From: Syntrophobacteraceae bacterium
GTDB taxonomy: Bacteria > Desulfobacterota > Syntrophobacteria > Syntrophobacterales > Syntrophobacteraceae
Assembly: GCA_031292195.1 (NCBI GenBank)
Contig: JARLHP010000115.1
Coordinates: 1-39,432, forward strand
Length of the DNA: 39,432 bases
Direction: 5' to 3'
A model generated the notes under the pieces. That model had not been told where the DNA came from. It searched no databases and saw only the letters and a list, made by a program, of their open reading frames with translations. Of this stretch, positions 1 to 7,011 are shown one piece after another. Position numbers and translations under genes: made by a program. Positions within the stretch are counted from its first letter, which is position 1, and each line of letters opens with the position of its first letter.

Positions 1-109
1 CAATCCGCTCATGCCGGCAAAAGCCGACACACCGGATTTTGATCTGTTGCCGGACCGCCCGTACTTGTCCGGGGCAATCGAAAGAGCTTCCGCTCAGGTG
101 CTTAAATAA
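1..109 (+). CDS. 3' end of an unidentified protein (partial)
   Basis: An open frame enters from the window edge and ends at TAA 107-109, giving 35 residues that finish PYLSGAIERASAQVLK. The peptide has an ordinary soluble-protein composition. A short alanine-rich amphipathic tail of this kind closes some FAD-dependent oxidoreductases, but 35 residues are too few to name a family. It points toward the IS110 element. No T-rich terminator follows, although a hairpin-rich stretch begins right at the stop codon. Confidence 0.5.
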   Translation, partial: NPLMPAKADTPDFDLLPDRPYLSGAIERASAQVLK

Positions 110-172
110 TGTCAGCAAGAATACAATTTTTGTATCCGTGGTCGAGCCAACAATTTGTTGTGCAAGCTGACA
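110..172. other. Structured intergenic segment with nested inverted repeats
   Basis: TGTCAGC at 110-116 is matched by GCTGACA at 166-172. Inside lie two further hairpins: ATACAA/TTGTAT at 121-135 (3-nt loop) and CAACA/TGTTG at 148-160 (3-nt loop). Together they would fold into a three-stem structure. It lies between the stop codon of the partial gene and the 3' end of the IS110 transposase. It could be a factor-dependent terminator, or the right-end structure of the IS. Nothing decides between these. Confidence 0.4.
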
Positions 173-239
173 GGGTCATGTTAGCCGCGCGCTCTATGGC
201 TTCAGTTTGCTACCGACCTTTTTCCATGATTAATCGTCT

Positions 240-1496
240 CTATGCCACCTTTGGAACGAGCCCATAACCCAACTGGTTCGCATGCTTTCTGAGGTTTTCA
301 AGCTTTCGCGCCGCATTTTTTCGGGTCAGGAAATCTTCCCCGAGGTCCTTGAAGGCGACGCCGTGTTTTGTGACGTGATAGATTGCCTTGAGCAAGCGAT
401 GGGCTATGCCCACGATGGCCTTCTTGGCGCCGCGGCGAGTTTTGAGCCGGTGGTATTTGTCACGGTAGTAGGAGCCCTTGACCTTGACTGCCGCCCAAGC
501 TGATTCGATCAGGATGGTCTTGAGATGGTTTTTCCTGACGGGACTCTTGCCGCTAAATCTTTTGCCGGCGCTTTCATTGTTTCCGGGACACAGTCCCGAC
601 CAGGAGGCCAGAGCGGCACTTGACTTAAAAGTCTCCAACGTAGGCCCTATTTCGGCCAAAATGGCGCGGGCCGTTACTTCGCTGATGCCTGCAATCCCCA
701 TGAGCCGCCCAACGAGTCCCTGGTGTTCGATCATTACCGAACGAAGGCGAACGCTTATTGCCTCGATTTCTTCTTCAAGGGTGCCAATGGTTTTGAGCAA
801 TGAAGCCAAAATGTAGCGATGGTGATCGGTAAAATAACCCTGGATGGCCCGATGCAGCTCTGTCACTTTCTTTTTGAGCTTGCCTCGGGCGCACCGGGCT
901 ACTTCGGCGCTGCTGCCTTCGGAGCCTTTGTCGATCAGAAGCTCCATCAGATTGCGTCCCGTTTCTCCGAACAGATCGGAAACCACGGAGTCAATCTTGA
1001 TGTTGGCTGATTCAAACAGCTTATGGGTCCGCCTCTTGTAATCGGCTGCGCTCTCCACGTGGGTCCTTCTTAGCCGGGTGAGGTCCCTCCACTCGCGCAC
1101 CTGCTTTGGAGGAATGAAGCTGCCTCTGACAAGCCCGCAGCGAAGCAGGCCGGCCAGCCACTTGCTGTCTTCGATATCGGTTTTGCGGCCCGGCACGTTT
1201 TTTATATGCCTGGCGTTGACCAGCATCACCTCCATGTAGCCCTCAAGGATGTTGTGGACAGGACGCCAGTAGATTCCCGTGCTCTCCATCGCCACAATCG
1301 GGCAGTCGGCCTTGATCAGCCAGTCCCGCAGCTTTATCAGGTCATCGGTGAAAGTGGAGAATTCCTTGATTTCCGACTCCGCGCCAAGCGGGCCGTTGGT
1401 GATCAGACAGGCACTAACCATCTCTTTGTGTACGTCCAAACCGCAACAAAGAGGATGCACGATGCTCACCAATTCGTTATGATTGCCATTAGCCAC
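240..1496 (-). CDS. IS110-family transposase (DEDD/serine recombinase)
   Basis: The 418-residue protein has the two-part layout of IS110-family enzymes. The N-terminal RuvC-like DEDD domain shows D21 (in GLDVHKE), E71 (in AMESTGIYW), and D107 and D110 (in GRKTDIEDS). After a charged helical middle, the C-terminal Transposase_20 domain starts around LMGIAGISEVTARAILAEIG and includes PGNNESAGKRFSGKSP, where the family's conserved serine lies. The length is usual and there is no frameshift, so it looks intact. The GTG start is supported by an AGGGGGGAG ribosome binding site 5-6 nt upstream; both lie inside a long inverted repeat at 1493-1555. IS110 enzymes act with an element-encoded bridge RNA, and the structured upstream DNA is a candidate source. 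Confidence 0.95.
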   Translation of the reverse strand: MANGNHNELVSIVHPLCCGLDVHKEMVSACLITNGPLGAESEIKEFSTFTDDLIKLRDWLIKADCPIVAMESTGIYWRPVHNILEGYMEVMLVNARHIKNVPGRKTDIEDSKWLAGLLRCGLVRGSFIPPKQVREWRDLTRLRRTHVESAADYKRRTHKLFESANIKIDSVVSDLFGETGRNLMELLIDKGSEGSSAEVARCARGKLKKKVTELHRAIQGYFTDHHRYILASLLKTIGTLEEEIEAISVRLRSVMIEHQGLVGRLMGIAGISEVTARAILAEIGPTLETFKSSAALASWSGLCPGNNESAGKRFSGKSPVRKNHLKTILIESAWAAVKVKGSYYRDKYHRLKTRRGAKKAIVGIAHRLLKAIYHVTKHGVAFKDLGEDFLTRKNAARKLENLRKHANQLGYGLVPKVA

Positions 1497-1555
1497 GGCT
1501 ACTCCCCCCTAAGGTTGTTTTTGGTTGAATGATCCAGGGGGGAGATTAACCGTGG
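1493..1555 (-). promoter_or_regulatory. Inverted repeat masking the transposase RBS and start codon
   Basis: CCACGG-CTAC-TCCCCCCT at 1493-1510 is the near-perfect inverse of AGGGGGGAGATTAACCGTGG at 1536-1555. On the transposase strand the downstream arm contains the AGGGGGGAG ribosome binding site and overlaps the GTG start. A transcript covering both arms would therefore hide the translation start. Sequestered starts are known in other IS elements (IS10, IS50) as protection against read-through transcription. The same role here is an inference. Confidence 0.6.
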
Positions 1556-2013
1556 CTTCCCGCTTCTTCAACATTTTCATGCTTCGTTGTGCCCCCGGGG
1601 GGCATGTCTGTTAGCCGGGGGTTGAGGCCGTGAGGCCGATACCCCCGGAAAGGAACGGAAAAGAAGGCGACGACCCCGTGTGGGGTCGCAGATCAAAGAC
1701 CCCGTGTGGGGTCGCAGATCAAAGACCCCTCACGGAGTCGCAGATCAGAACCATCAATCAAGATATCTCAGATCATATTCAATCCCACCCGACGCGGCCA
1801 TACTCACACCGGATGATCCGCACAAAGCAATAAAAATATTCACCGATATCCCAAATGCCATCTCACGAGTGAGGTACTACAGGCTCAAATCCCGCCGCCC
1901 TTCTCAGCCGAGAGTCACAAAGAGGCCTCCAAACAAATGGTGTTCAAACGGGCGGGAAAAGCTCGGGGCTTCTTAACTACAACATTGGGCGCAGGGGAGC
2001 CCCCCTGCTCTTT
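1556..2013. other. Gene-free, hairpin-rich stretch upstream of the IS110 transposase
   Basis: I see no convincing gene here. The stretch holds a near-palindrome at 1590-1604, a hairpin with an 8-bp perfect stem (CCGGGGGT 1615-1622 with ACCCCCGG 1641-1648) around an inner GGCC/GGCC stem, three 26-bp tandem repeats at 1672-1749, and a terminator-like hairpin at 1991-2008. The part nearest the transposase lies where IS110-group elements encode their bridge RNA. Open frames through it are low-complexity translations of the repeats. Confidence 0.5.
1672..1749. repeat. Three tandem 26-bp repeats, each with a hairpin
   Basis: Units lie at 1672-1697, 1698-1723 and 1724-1749. The first two are identical and begin with GACCCC-GTGT-GGGGTC, a 6-bp stem with a 4-nt loop, followed by GCAGATCAAA. 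The third is diverged but keeps GACCCC...AGTCGCAGATCA. A 26-bp period does not encode a uniform peptide, so this is probably non-coding. Confidence 0.8.
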
Positions 2014-2020
2014 TTATCTC
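1991..2020 (+). terminator. Hairpin plus T-tract, plus-strand intrinsic terminator
   Basis: GCAGGGG at 1991-1997 pairs with CCCCTGC at 2002-2008 around a 4-nt loop and is followed by TCTTTTT. The T-tract is on the plus strand and overlaps the 3' end of the minus-strand heptosyltransferase gene, with no T-tract in the minus direction. It would stop transcripts coming from the IS side. A similar hairpin plus CTCTTTTT tail occurs at 19230-19255, so it may be part of a genomic repeat. Confidence 0.55.
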
Positions 2021-3033
2021 TTTTTATCGGCAATGGCCTGTAAAACCATCTCGGGCGTTATGTCCCGGATGCATCGCCAGTCGGAGCAGGACTTTCTGGT
2101 AAAACAGGGAGAACAGGGAAGCTCGCGCCGGATGACCGTATGAATATTGCCGTAGGGGCCGGTGCGCACCGGATCGGTGGGGCCGAAAATGGAAAAAACG
2201 GGGACTCCCAGAGCCGCGGCCAGGTGCATCGGCCCTGAATCGCAGGTGACCAGAAACTGCGCGGATTTGATCACCGCCCCGAGTTCTTTCAGGCTGGTCT
2301 TTCCGGCAAGAGAGATCACCCCGGGGCCGCAAAGGCGGGCAATCTCACTGCCGAGCGCGGCGTCGGAGCGGCCGGTGACTATAACCGCGGGGATGGGCAG
2401 CAGGGATACCAGACGGGCGAAACATTCCGCGGGCCATCTCTTTACGAGTGTTCCGGCCGAGGGGGCGATAACCGCATAGGGCCCCAGGGACTTCACGATG
2501 GGGGGCGGGTCGCCCGGGTGGGGCAGAGGAAATCGCGGCTCCGCGGGCTCGCAGCCCACAAACCGGGCGAGCAGCAGGTTCTTTTCCACGGCGTGCAGTT
2601 CGGTTTCGGTTCTTACCCTGTATCTATAAAAAAACCTGGCCCCCTCCCTGGCGCTTTCGAAGCCCACAGACTCCGGGGCGCCGGTAAAATGGACGATCAT
2701 GGCGCTCCTGAAAAGCCCCTGCAGGTCGATTACCAGGTCGAATTTTTCGTCCCGCAGCCCGCGCCTTAGCCTTCGGAGCTCCGAGAAAGTGCTCGCCAGG
2801 CGCCCCGGCCGTTTCCAGGAATCCTTGTCAATGACCCAGAGCCTGTCAATCAGGGGGTGATCTTCCAGAATGGAGGCAAAGGCTTTGGCCACCACCCAGT
2901 GGATCTCGGCTTGCGGGAACCTTTGGCTTAGCGCATGGAGCACCGGCAGGCCATGCAGGACATCGCCAAAGGAACTTGGCTTTACAATCAGAATTTTACG
3001 GAAGCCCCCAGAGGGAACGCTGAATTTTTTCAT
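2014..3033 (-). CDS. waaC: LPS heptosyltransferase I-like glycosyltransferase (GT9)
   Basis: This 339-residue GT9 enzyme probably transfers a heptose from an ADP-activated donor to the LPS inner core on the cytoplasmic face of the inner membrane. The N-terminus ILIVKPSSFGDVLHGLPVL is typical of the WaaC branch. The C-terminal half has the nucleotide-sugar site motif DSGPMHLAAALGVPVFSIFG. The ATG at 3031-3033 overlaps the TGA of the upstream heptosyltransferase (ATGA) and is preceded by GAGGAA, so I prefer it to a longer frame reading back into that gene. The two genes are almost certainly co-translated. Acceptor specificity (Kdo or heptose) cannot be proven from sequence. Confidence 0.85.
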   Translation of the reverse strand: MKKFSVPSGGFRKILIVKPSSFGDVLHGLPVLHALSQRFPQAEIHWVVAKAFASILEDHPLIDRLWVIDKDSWKRPGRLASTFSELRRLRRGLRDEKFDLVIDLQGLFRSAMIVHFTGAPESVGFESAREGARFFYRYRVRTETELHAVEKNLLLARFVGCEPAEPRFPLPHPGDPPPIVKSLGPYAVIAPSAGTLVKRWPAECFARLVSLLPIPAVIVTGRSDAALGSEIARLCGPGVISLAGKTSLKELGAVIKSAQFLVTCDSGPMHLAAALGVPVFSIFGPTDPVRTGPYGNIHTVIRRELPCSPCFTRKSCSDWRCIRDITPEMVLQAIADKKR

Positions 3034-4055
3034 TTCCTCAGCAAGGCCTCCACTCCACCCAGAACATCTTCCACGGTGATGTCCGCCATGCAGTGGTGGT
3101 CGCGGGGGCATTCCCTTTTAAGACAGGGGGCGCACTCCGTGTCCTTGCGCACCAGGGAAAGTTTGGAGCACAACGGGGAAGTAATGCGATGGTCGGTTGG
3201 GCCGAAAAGGGCCACCACAGACCGGTCGAAGGCCCCCGCCACGTGCATGGGGCCCGAATCGTTGGTTACGACCAGTTCCACGGATGCAAGAAGGGCCATA
3301 AGCTGGCGAACCGAAGTCATGCCGATCATGTTCAGCGCGCTCGCACTCATCCGGGAACAGATTTCGGAGCCGATGGCCGCTTCCCCGGGGCCGCCCACCA
3401 GGAGCACCTTGAATCCGAAATCGGAGGCCAGAGCGTCGGCCACCTGCGCAAATCTTTGCGGGTACCATCTTTTGGCCGAGCCGTAGGCCGCCCCCGGGTT
3501 TATGGCCGCCCAGCGGCCCTGCCCCAAAACGGTCTGCGCCCAGCCCCTTTCCGCCTCCGTGCAGTGGAGCCTCGTTTCCAGTCCGGCGGGAGCGATTCCC
3601 AACCCGGCGAGCATTTCCAGGTAATACCCGCTATGATGCATCCGGAGAGCCTCTTTGGACACCCGAACCGCATGGGTAAGAAGAAACCCGCGCCCGTCAG
3701 TGCTGTAGCCGGCCCTTCTTTTGATCCCGGCCAAGGCGGCGATCATCGCCGCTTCCATAGCGTTTTGAAGCAGGATTGCCAGGTCGAAGCGCTGCGCGCC
3801 AAGGCCCCGGCCAAACTTCCAAAGGCCTGCCGCCCCTTTGTGCGCCCCTTTTTTGTCCAAAACGATTATGCGGTCGCAATACGGATGAGGGCTCATCAGT
3901 TCGCAGACCACCGGGTTGGCGGCCAGGACTATCTCGGAGGTGGGGAAAGCGGCCCTGATCGCGCCCAGGGCCGGTGTGCTCATGACCGCGTCTCCTAGCC
4001 AGTTGGGAGCACGCACCACTATTTTGGGACTAGTGTCCCCGGCTAGCGTCCGCAT
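3030..4055 (-). CDS. waaF: LPS heptosyltransferase II-like glycosyltransferase (GT9)
   Basis: This 341-residue GT9 enzyme begins KIVVRAPNWLGDAVMSTPAL, the WaaF-type opening. It contains INPGAAYGSAKRWYPQRFA in the middle and TNDSGPMHVAGAFDRSVVALFG in the donor-binding half. WaaF adds the second heptose of the inner core. I chose the ATG at 4053-4055. An in-frame TTG seven codons upstream has no visible ribosome binding site. The gene follows porB after about 50 bp and overlaps waaC by 4 bp, so the two transferases form one translational unit in the por transcript. Confidence 0.85.
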   Translation of the reverse strand: MRTLAGDTSPKIVVRAPNWLGDAVMSTPALGAIRAAFPTSEIVLAANPVVCELMSPHPYCDRIIVLDKKGAHKGAAGLWKFGRGLGAQRFDLAILLQNAMEAAMIAALAGIKRRAGYSTDGRGFLLTHAVRVSKEALRMHHSGYYLEMLAGLGIAPAGLETRLHCTEAERGWAQTVLGQGRWAAINPGAAYGSAKRWYPQRFAQVADALASDFGFKVLLVGGPGEAAIGSEICSRMSASALNMIGMTSVRQLMALLASVELVVTNDSGPMHVAGAFDRSVVALFGPTDHRITSPLCSKLSLVRKDTECAPCLKRECPRDHHCMADITVEDVLGGVEALLRK

Positions 4056-4106
4056 TGCTTTTCGAGCCCTGCGCAAACCAGCGCATCGATTCTTGCGGCC
4101 TCAGTT

Positions 4107-5012
4107 TTAGAACCCGGCCCTGGCAAGCAAGGCCTCCCATTGTTCATCCACATGCCTTTGGAATGCAGCCGCTTGTTCGGCCGTGATTTTTTTGAATCGC
4201 CCCTGGAGCCCCAGGTATTCGTCGATCGGTTTTTTCCCGCCGCTTCTGGCAATACTCAGGCTTTTGCCGGTAAGACTCAAACGGCCGTTTTCAATTTCGT
4301 AGAGCGGAAATAGGCAGGACTCCACCATCATGCGGCCGATCTTGACCGTATCTTTGGTGGGATACGCCCAGCCGGTGGGACAGGGCGCCGAAAGGTGGAA
4401 AAACCTGGTTCCCTTGATTTCCCGTGCCTTCAGAAACTTCTTATAGACGTCCGCCGGATAGGCGCTCGATATGCCGGCCATATAGGGCAGCCAGTGGGCG
4501 TCCATTATCTTCATGAAGTCTTTTTTAAGCTGCTCTTTGGGCCGTACCGGGGTCGTGGTGGTCAGGGCGCCGGCCGGGGTGGCGCTGGAGCGCTGAGTAC
4601 CCGTATTCATGTAGGCCTCGTTGTCGTAGCAGACATAGATGAAGTTGTCGCCGCGCTCGGCGGCCCCGCTGAGGCCTTGAATTCCCATATCGAAAGTCCC
4701 CCCGTCGCCCGCCATGGCCAGAACATGCCAGTCTTCACGTCCCGTGGCCTTGAGGGCCGCGGCGAATCCCGAAGCGGCCGCGGCGGTGCCCGCAAACGTA
4801 TTGTTGACGGTGGTCGCCATGATCGGCGTCTTGGGGTACATGCCGTGCAAAATGGTGAGGCAGCTGGCCGGTACGCAAATGAGCGTCTTTTTCCCAAGCG
4901 CCTTTAAAATGAACCGGTATGCTATAGTGACCCCGCAGCCGGCGCAAAGCCGGTTGCCCGGAAGGATAAATTCTTGTTCAGGGTAGTCGAGAATTGAACT
5001 TTGCCCAGACAT
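4107..5012 (-). CDS. porB: Pyruvate/2-oxoacid:ferredoxin oxidoreductase, beta subunit
   Basis: This 301-residue TPP-binding subunit takes part in oxidative decarboxylation of pyruvate (or another 2-oxoacid) to acyl-CoA with ferredoxin reduction, or the reverse. Cluster cysteines are visible at C23 and C26 (CAGCG), C51 (PASC) and in the late APCPTGW motif. The TPP/Mg site is AGDGGTFDMG, followed by CYDNEAYMNTG. TPAGALTTTTPV is characteristic of PorB. The ATG at 5010-5012 has AAGGTGG upstream, 25 nt after the porA stop; a longer frame would run back into porA. Substrate is inferred from resemblance; 2-ketoisovalerate or other family members are possible. Confidence 0.9.
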   Translation of the reverse strand: MSGQSSILDYPEQEFILPGNRLCAGCGVTIAYRFILKALGKKTLICVPASCLTILHGMYPKTPIMATTVNNTFAGTAAAASGFAAALKATGREDWHVLAMAGDGGTFDMGIQGLSGAAERGDNFIYVCYDNEAYMNTGTQRSSATPAGALTTTTPVRPKEQLKKDFMKIMDAHWLPYMAGISSAYPADVYKKFLKAREIKGTRFFHLSAPCPTGWAYPTKDTVKIGRMMVESCLFPLYEIENGRLSLTGKSLSIARSGGKKPIDEYLGLQGRFKKITAEQAAAFQRHVDEQWEALLARAGF

Positions 5013-5037
5013 TGCCCACCTTTGCCTTGTTATTTTA

Positions 5038-6240
5038 TCAACATCCGATCCATTGCGCTCTATCGGGCACAGTGCCGCTCTTAGCCGCCGCAATGCTCTC
5101 ACTGGCCGCCTGAACCAGGTCCGCGGTGGCCACGTCTTTTCCGCCAAGGCCGGCTATATAATTGAAAATCACCGGGGCGGGGCCGCTTTTTCCATAAAAC
5201 GCGGCCTTGAGTTCCGAGGCCAGCGCGCCTTCGTACCCATAGCTGATCGCCTTCTCCACCACCGCCACAACACGCCGTTGCCGCAGCGCCTGGTAGAGTT
5301 CGGCCGCGGGGAAAGGCCGGTAGACCCGCACACCCAGAACGCCCGCCTTGACGCCCTGGCCCCTCAAAGCGTCGACAGCTTCCGAGGCCTCCCCCACAAT
5401 CGCCCCCATGGCAACGAAGAGGAAATCAGCATCCTCGGTCTGGTAGTGGAAAAGCGGGTCTTCGTAGGAGCGGCCGAAAAGTTCGCCAAACTCGCGACCG
5501 GTTTGCCTTATGACCGCCAGTCCGTCCTCGAGGCTTTTCTGCAGCCGGTAGCGAAATCCCATATAGCCGGGCGAAGGCACGCCGTCCGGGTCGGCAACCG
5601 TGTCGCTCAAGACCACCGGATTGATATTCACCGGGTTTTCGGGATCGAGTGTGTGAAAGGGAACATAAGGAGGCAGAAAAGAATCCACTTCCTGTTGGCC
5701 GGGCATGGCCACCGGCATGAAGGTGTGCGAGAGCAAAAAGCCGTCGAAGCAGACCATGCAGGGGATAAGGAGCCTTTCGGCCGCCTTGAAGGCCACGATC
5801 ACCAGATCGAGCACTTCCTGGTTGTTCATGCAGTAGAACTGCATCCAGCCGGTGTCGCGCTGAGATATGGTGTCCTGGCAATCGTTTAGGATCGTCCAGG
5901 GAGCCCCCACACCCCGGTTGGCCACCGGCATTACGATCGGCAACCGAGAGCCCGCGGCCCAGTGAAGCTGCTCGTGCATGTAGGCCAGGCCGTTTGAGGC
6001 GGTGGCCGTAAAGGCCCGGGCGCCGGCGATGGAAGCCGCGATGCACACCCCCATGGCGGAGTGCTCGGATTCCACCCGCACAAATTCGGCCTTGAGCAAC
6101 CCCCGCTCCACATACCCGGAAAGCGTCTCCGGGATTTTGGACTGAGGGGTGATCGGATAGGCGGCAACTACCTGAACGCGGCTGAGCCTCGCCGCTTCCG
6201 CGGCCGCCTGAGCTCCGGTCAAAATCAAAGTTTGTTCCAC
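5038..6240 (-). CDS. porA: Pyruvate/2-oxoacid:ferredoxin oxidoreductase, alpha subunit
   Basis: This 400-residue subunit carries the pyrimidine-binding and transketolase C-terminal domains of the PFOR alpha chain. It opens with TGAQAAAEAARL...AAYPITPQSKI and continues with ESEHSAMGVCIAASIAGARAF, both typical. The segment SFLPPYVPFHTLDPENPV matches PorA, and the C-terminal third holds GVLGVRVYRPFP. The GTG start at 6238-6240 has AAAGGA upstream. Multi-subunit enzymes also need gamma and delta (ferredoxin-like) chains, usually encoded just upstream. Neither is present; the next gene upstream encodes a PxxKW protein. Confidence 0.9.
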   Translation of the reverse strand: MEQTLILTGAQAAAEAARLSRVQVVAAYPITPQSKIPETLSGYVERGLLKAEFVRVESEHSAMGVCIAASIAGARAFTATASNGLAYMHEQLHWAAGSRLPIVMPVANRGVGAPWTILNDCQDTISQRDTGWMQFYCMNNQEVLDLVIVAFKAAERLLIPCMVCFDGFLLSHTFMPVAMPGQQEVDSFLPPYVPFHTLDPENPVNINPVVLSDTVADPDGVPSPGYMGFRYRLQKSLEDGLAVIRQTGREFGELFGRSYEDPLFHYQTEDADFLFVAMGAIVGEASEAVDALRGQGVKAGVLGVRVYRPFPAAELYQALRQRRVVAVVEKAISYGYEGALASELKAAFYGKSGPAPVIFNYIAGLGGKDVATADLVQAASESIAAAKSGTVPDRAQWIGC

Positions 6241-6428
6241 TGTTGCGCATCCTTTCTCGGCAGGCCCCGGGCAAAGTAATCCTTAAAGCTTACCACTTGG
6301 GCTGCCGGAGCGTAATACCAACCCATAATTGCATAACGGATGGACGCATGAGAAGTCAAACGAAAACAAAGATCAACCCGTGCCACCGCACCGTAATCTA
6401 GCCCCACGGCCCGGAGCAAAAGAGGACA

Positions 6429-6461
6429 ACCGGGGAGATTGGCGAGAGCGAACCTCCCGGT
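6429..6461 (-). terminator. Possible terminator after the PxxKW gene
   Basis: ACCGGGGAG (6429-6437) and CTCCCGGT (6454-6461) form an 8-9 bp stem with one bulge, downstream of the minus-strand gene at 6508. On that strand the stem is followed by TGTCCTCTTTT, a weak T-tract, so the call is tentative. The rest of 6241-6507 shows no gene. Confidence 0.3.
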
Positions 6462-6507
6462 GACAAAAAACCTGCCGAAGGCCGCTCTCACGAACCGGCG
6501 ATGGATG

Positions 6508-6789
6508 CTACTTCTTTTTGTTGTTTCTCTTGGAAGCCTTGAGAGGATTGACTTTCTGCTTGTCCTGCACTTCCAGCTTGGTATGAGTTGCGAAATTACA
6601 TGCGCTGGCCTTCCATTTGATGGCAGGATTGGGATAACTGGAGCAAAACTTCCCGGAAGGAAATTCCACAGCGCGCTGGCAGCCCTCGCACTGTTCCACG
6701 ATCGGAGAGCAGGCGCCGCCACTGTAGCCGCATCCTGCTTTGGTCATGAAGGCGCATTCCGTGCCCGCCTTCACCGTTGAGCAAATCAT
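6508..6789 (-). CDS. PxxKW-family cysteine-rich small protein
   Basis: This 93-residue protein has eight cysteines, including SGGACSPIVEQCEGCQRAVEF and GKFCSSYPNPAIKWKASACNF. It carries the signature P-A-I-K-W and ends in a basic tail with NPLKASKR. I recognise this as the PxxKW cysteine-rich family of anaerobic deltaproteobacteria, whose function is unknown. The cysteine spacing suggests a small metal-binding or iron-sulfur protein. The ATG at 6787-6789 is preceded by GGGGGTGG; an upstream GTG is less likely. It stands alone between the por operon and pilB, so any link to the ferredoxin-dependent enzyme next door is only suggestive. Confidence 0.85.
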   Translation of the reverse strand: MICSTVKAGTECAFMTKAGCGYSGGACSPIVEQCEGCQRAVEFPSGKFCSSYPNPAIKWKASACNFATHTKLEVQDKQKVNPLKASKRNNKKK

Positions 6790-7011
6790 GACAACCACCC
6801 CCTAATCTGATATCATTGCGCCCCTCTAAGCGAGAAGCGTTGCGAATGATAACCGGGAATGGATGGCTGTCAAGTTTTTTTTACCGTTTTTTGTAGATTT
6901 TGCCTACATCTTGAACTATATGTTTCAACCTTACCTTGACCCGTTAGCGGTGTGGGAGAAGAGCTCGGTGTGCAAGCCTGGTCTCAGACTTCTTGGGAAG
7001 GATTTTGAGCT

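Larger units (their letters stand above)
110..1648 (-). mobile_element. IS110-family insertion sequence, ends not resolved
   Basis: The intact transposase at 240-1496 identifies the element. IS110 members usually lack terminal inverted repeats and target duplications, so the ends cannot be fixed from one copy. The limits given here enclose the hairpin-rich DNA on both sides: 110-172 downstream, and 1493-1648 upstream of the gene. The true left end may extend through the 26-bp tandem repeats at 1672-1749. Alignment with an empty site or a second copy would settle it. Confidence 0.4.

Noticed and set aside
1672-1749. Possible CRISPR array
   Set aside because: Repeats are directly adjacent with no spacers, only three units, and no cas genes.
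1630-1976. Overlapping small frames with repeated VADQ peptides
   Set aside because: They are translations of the 26-bp tandem repeats; the period is not a multiple of three and no RBS is present.
5053-5889. 278-codon plus-strand frame opposite porA
   Set aside because: Antisense shadow of a clear PorA gene.
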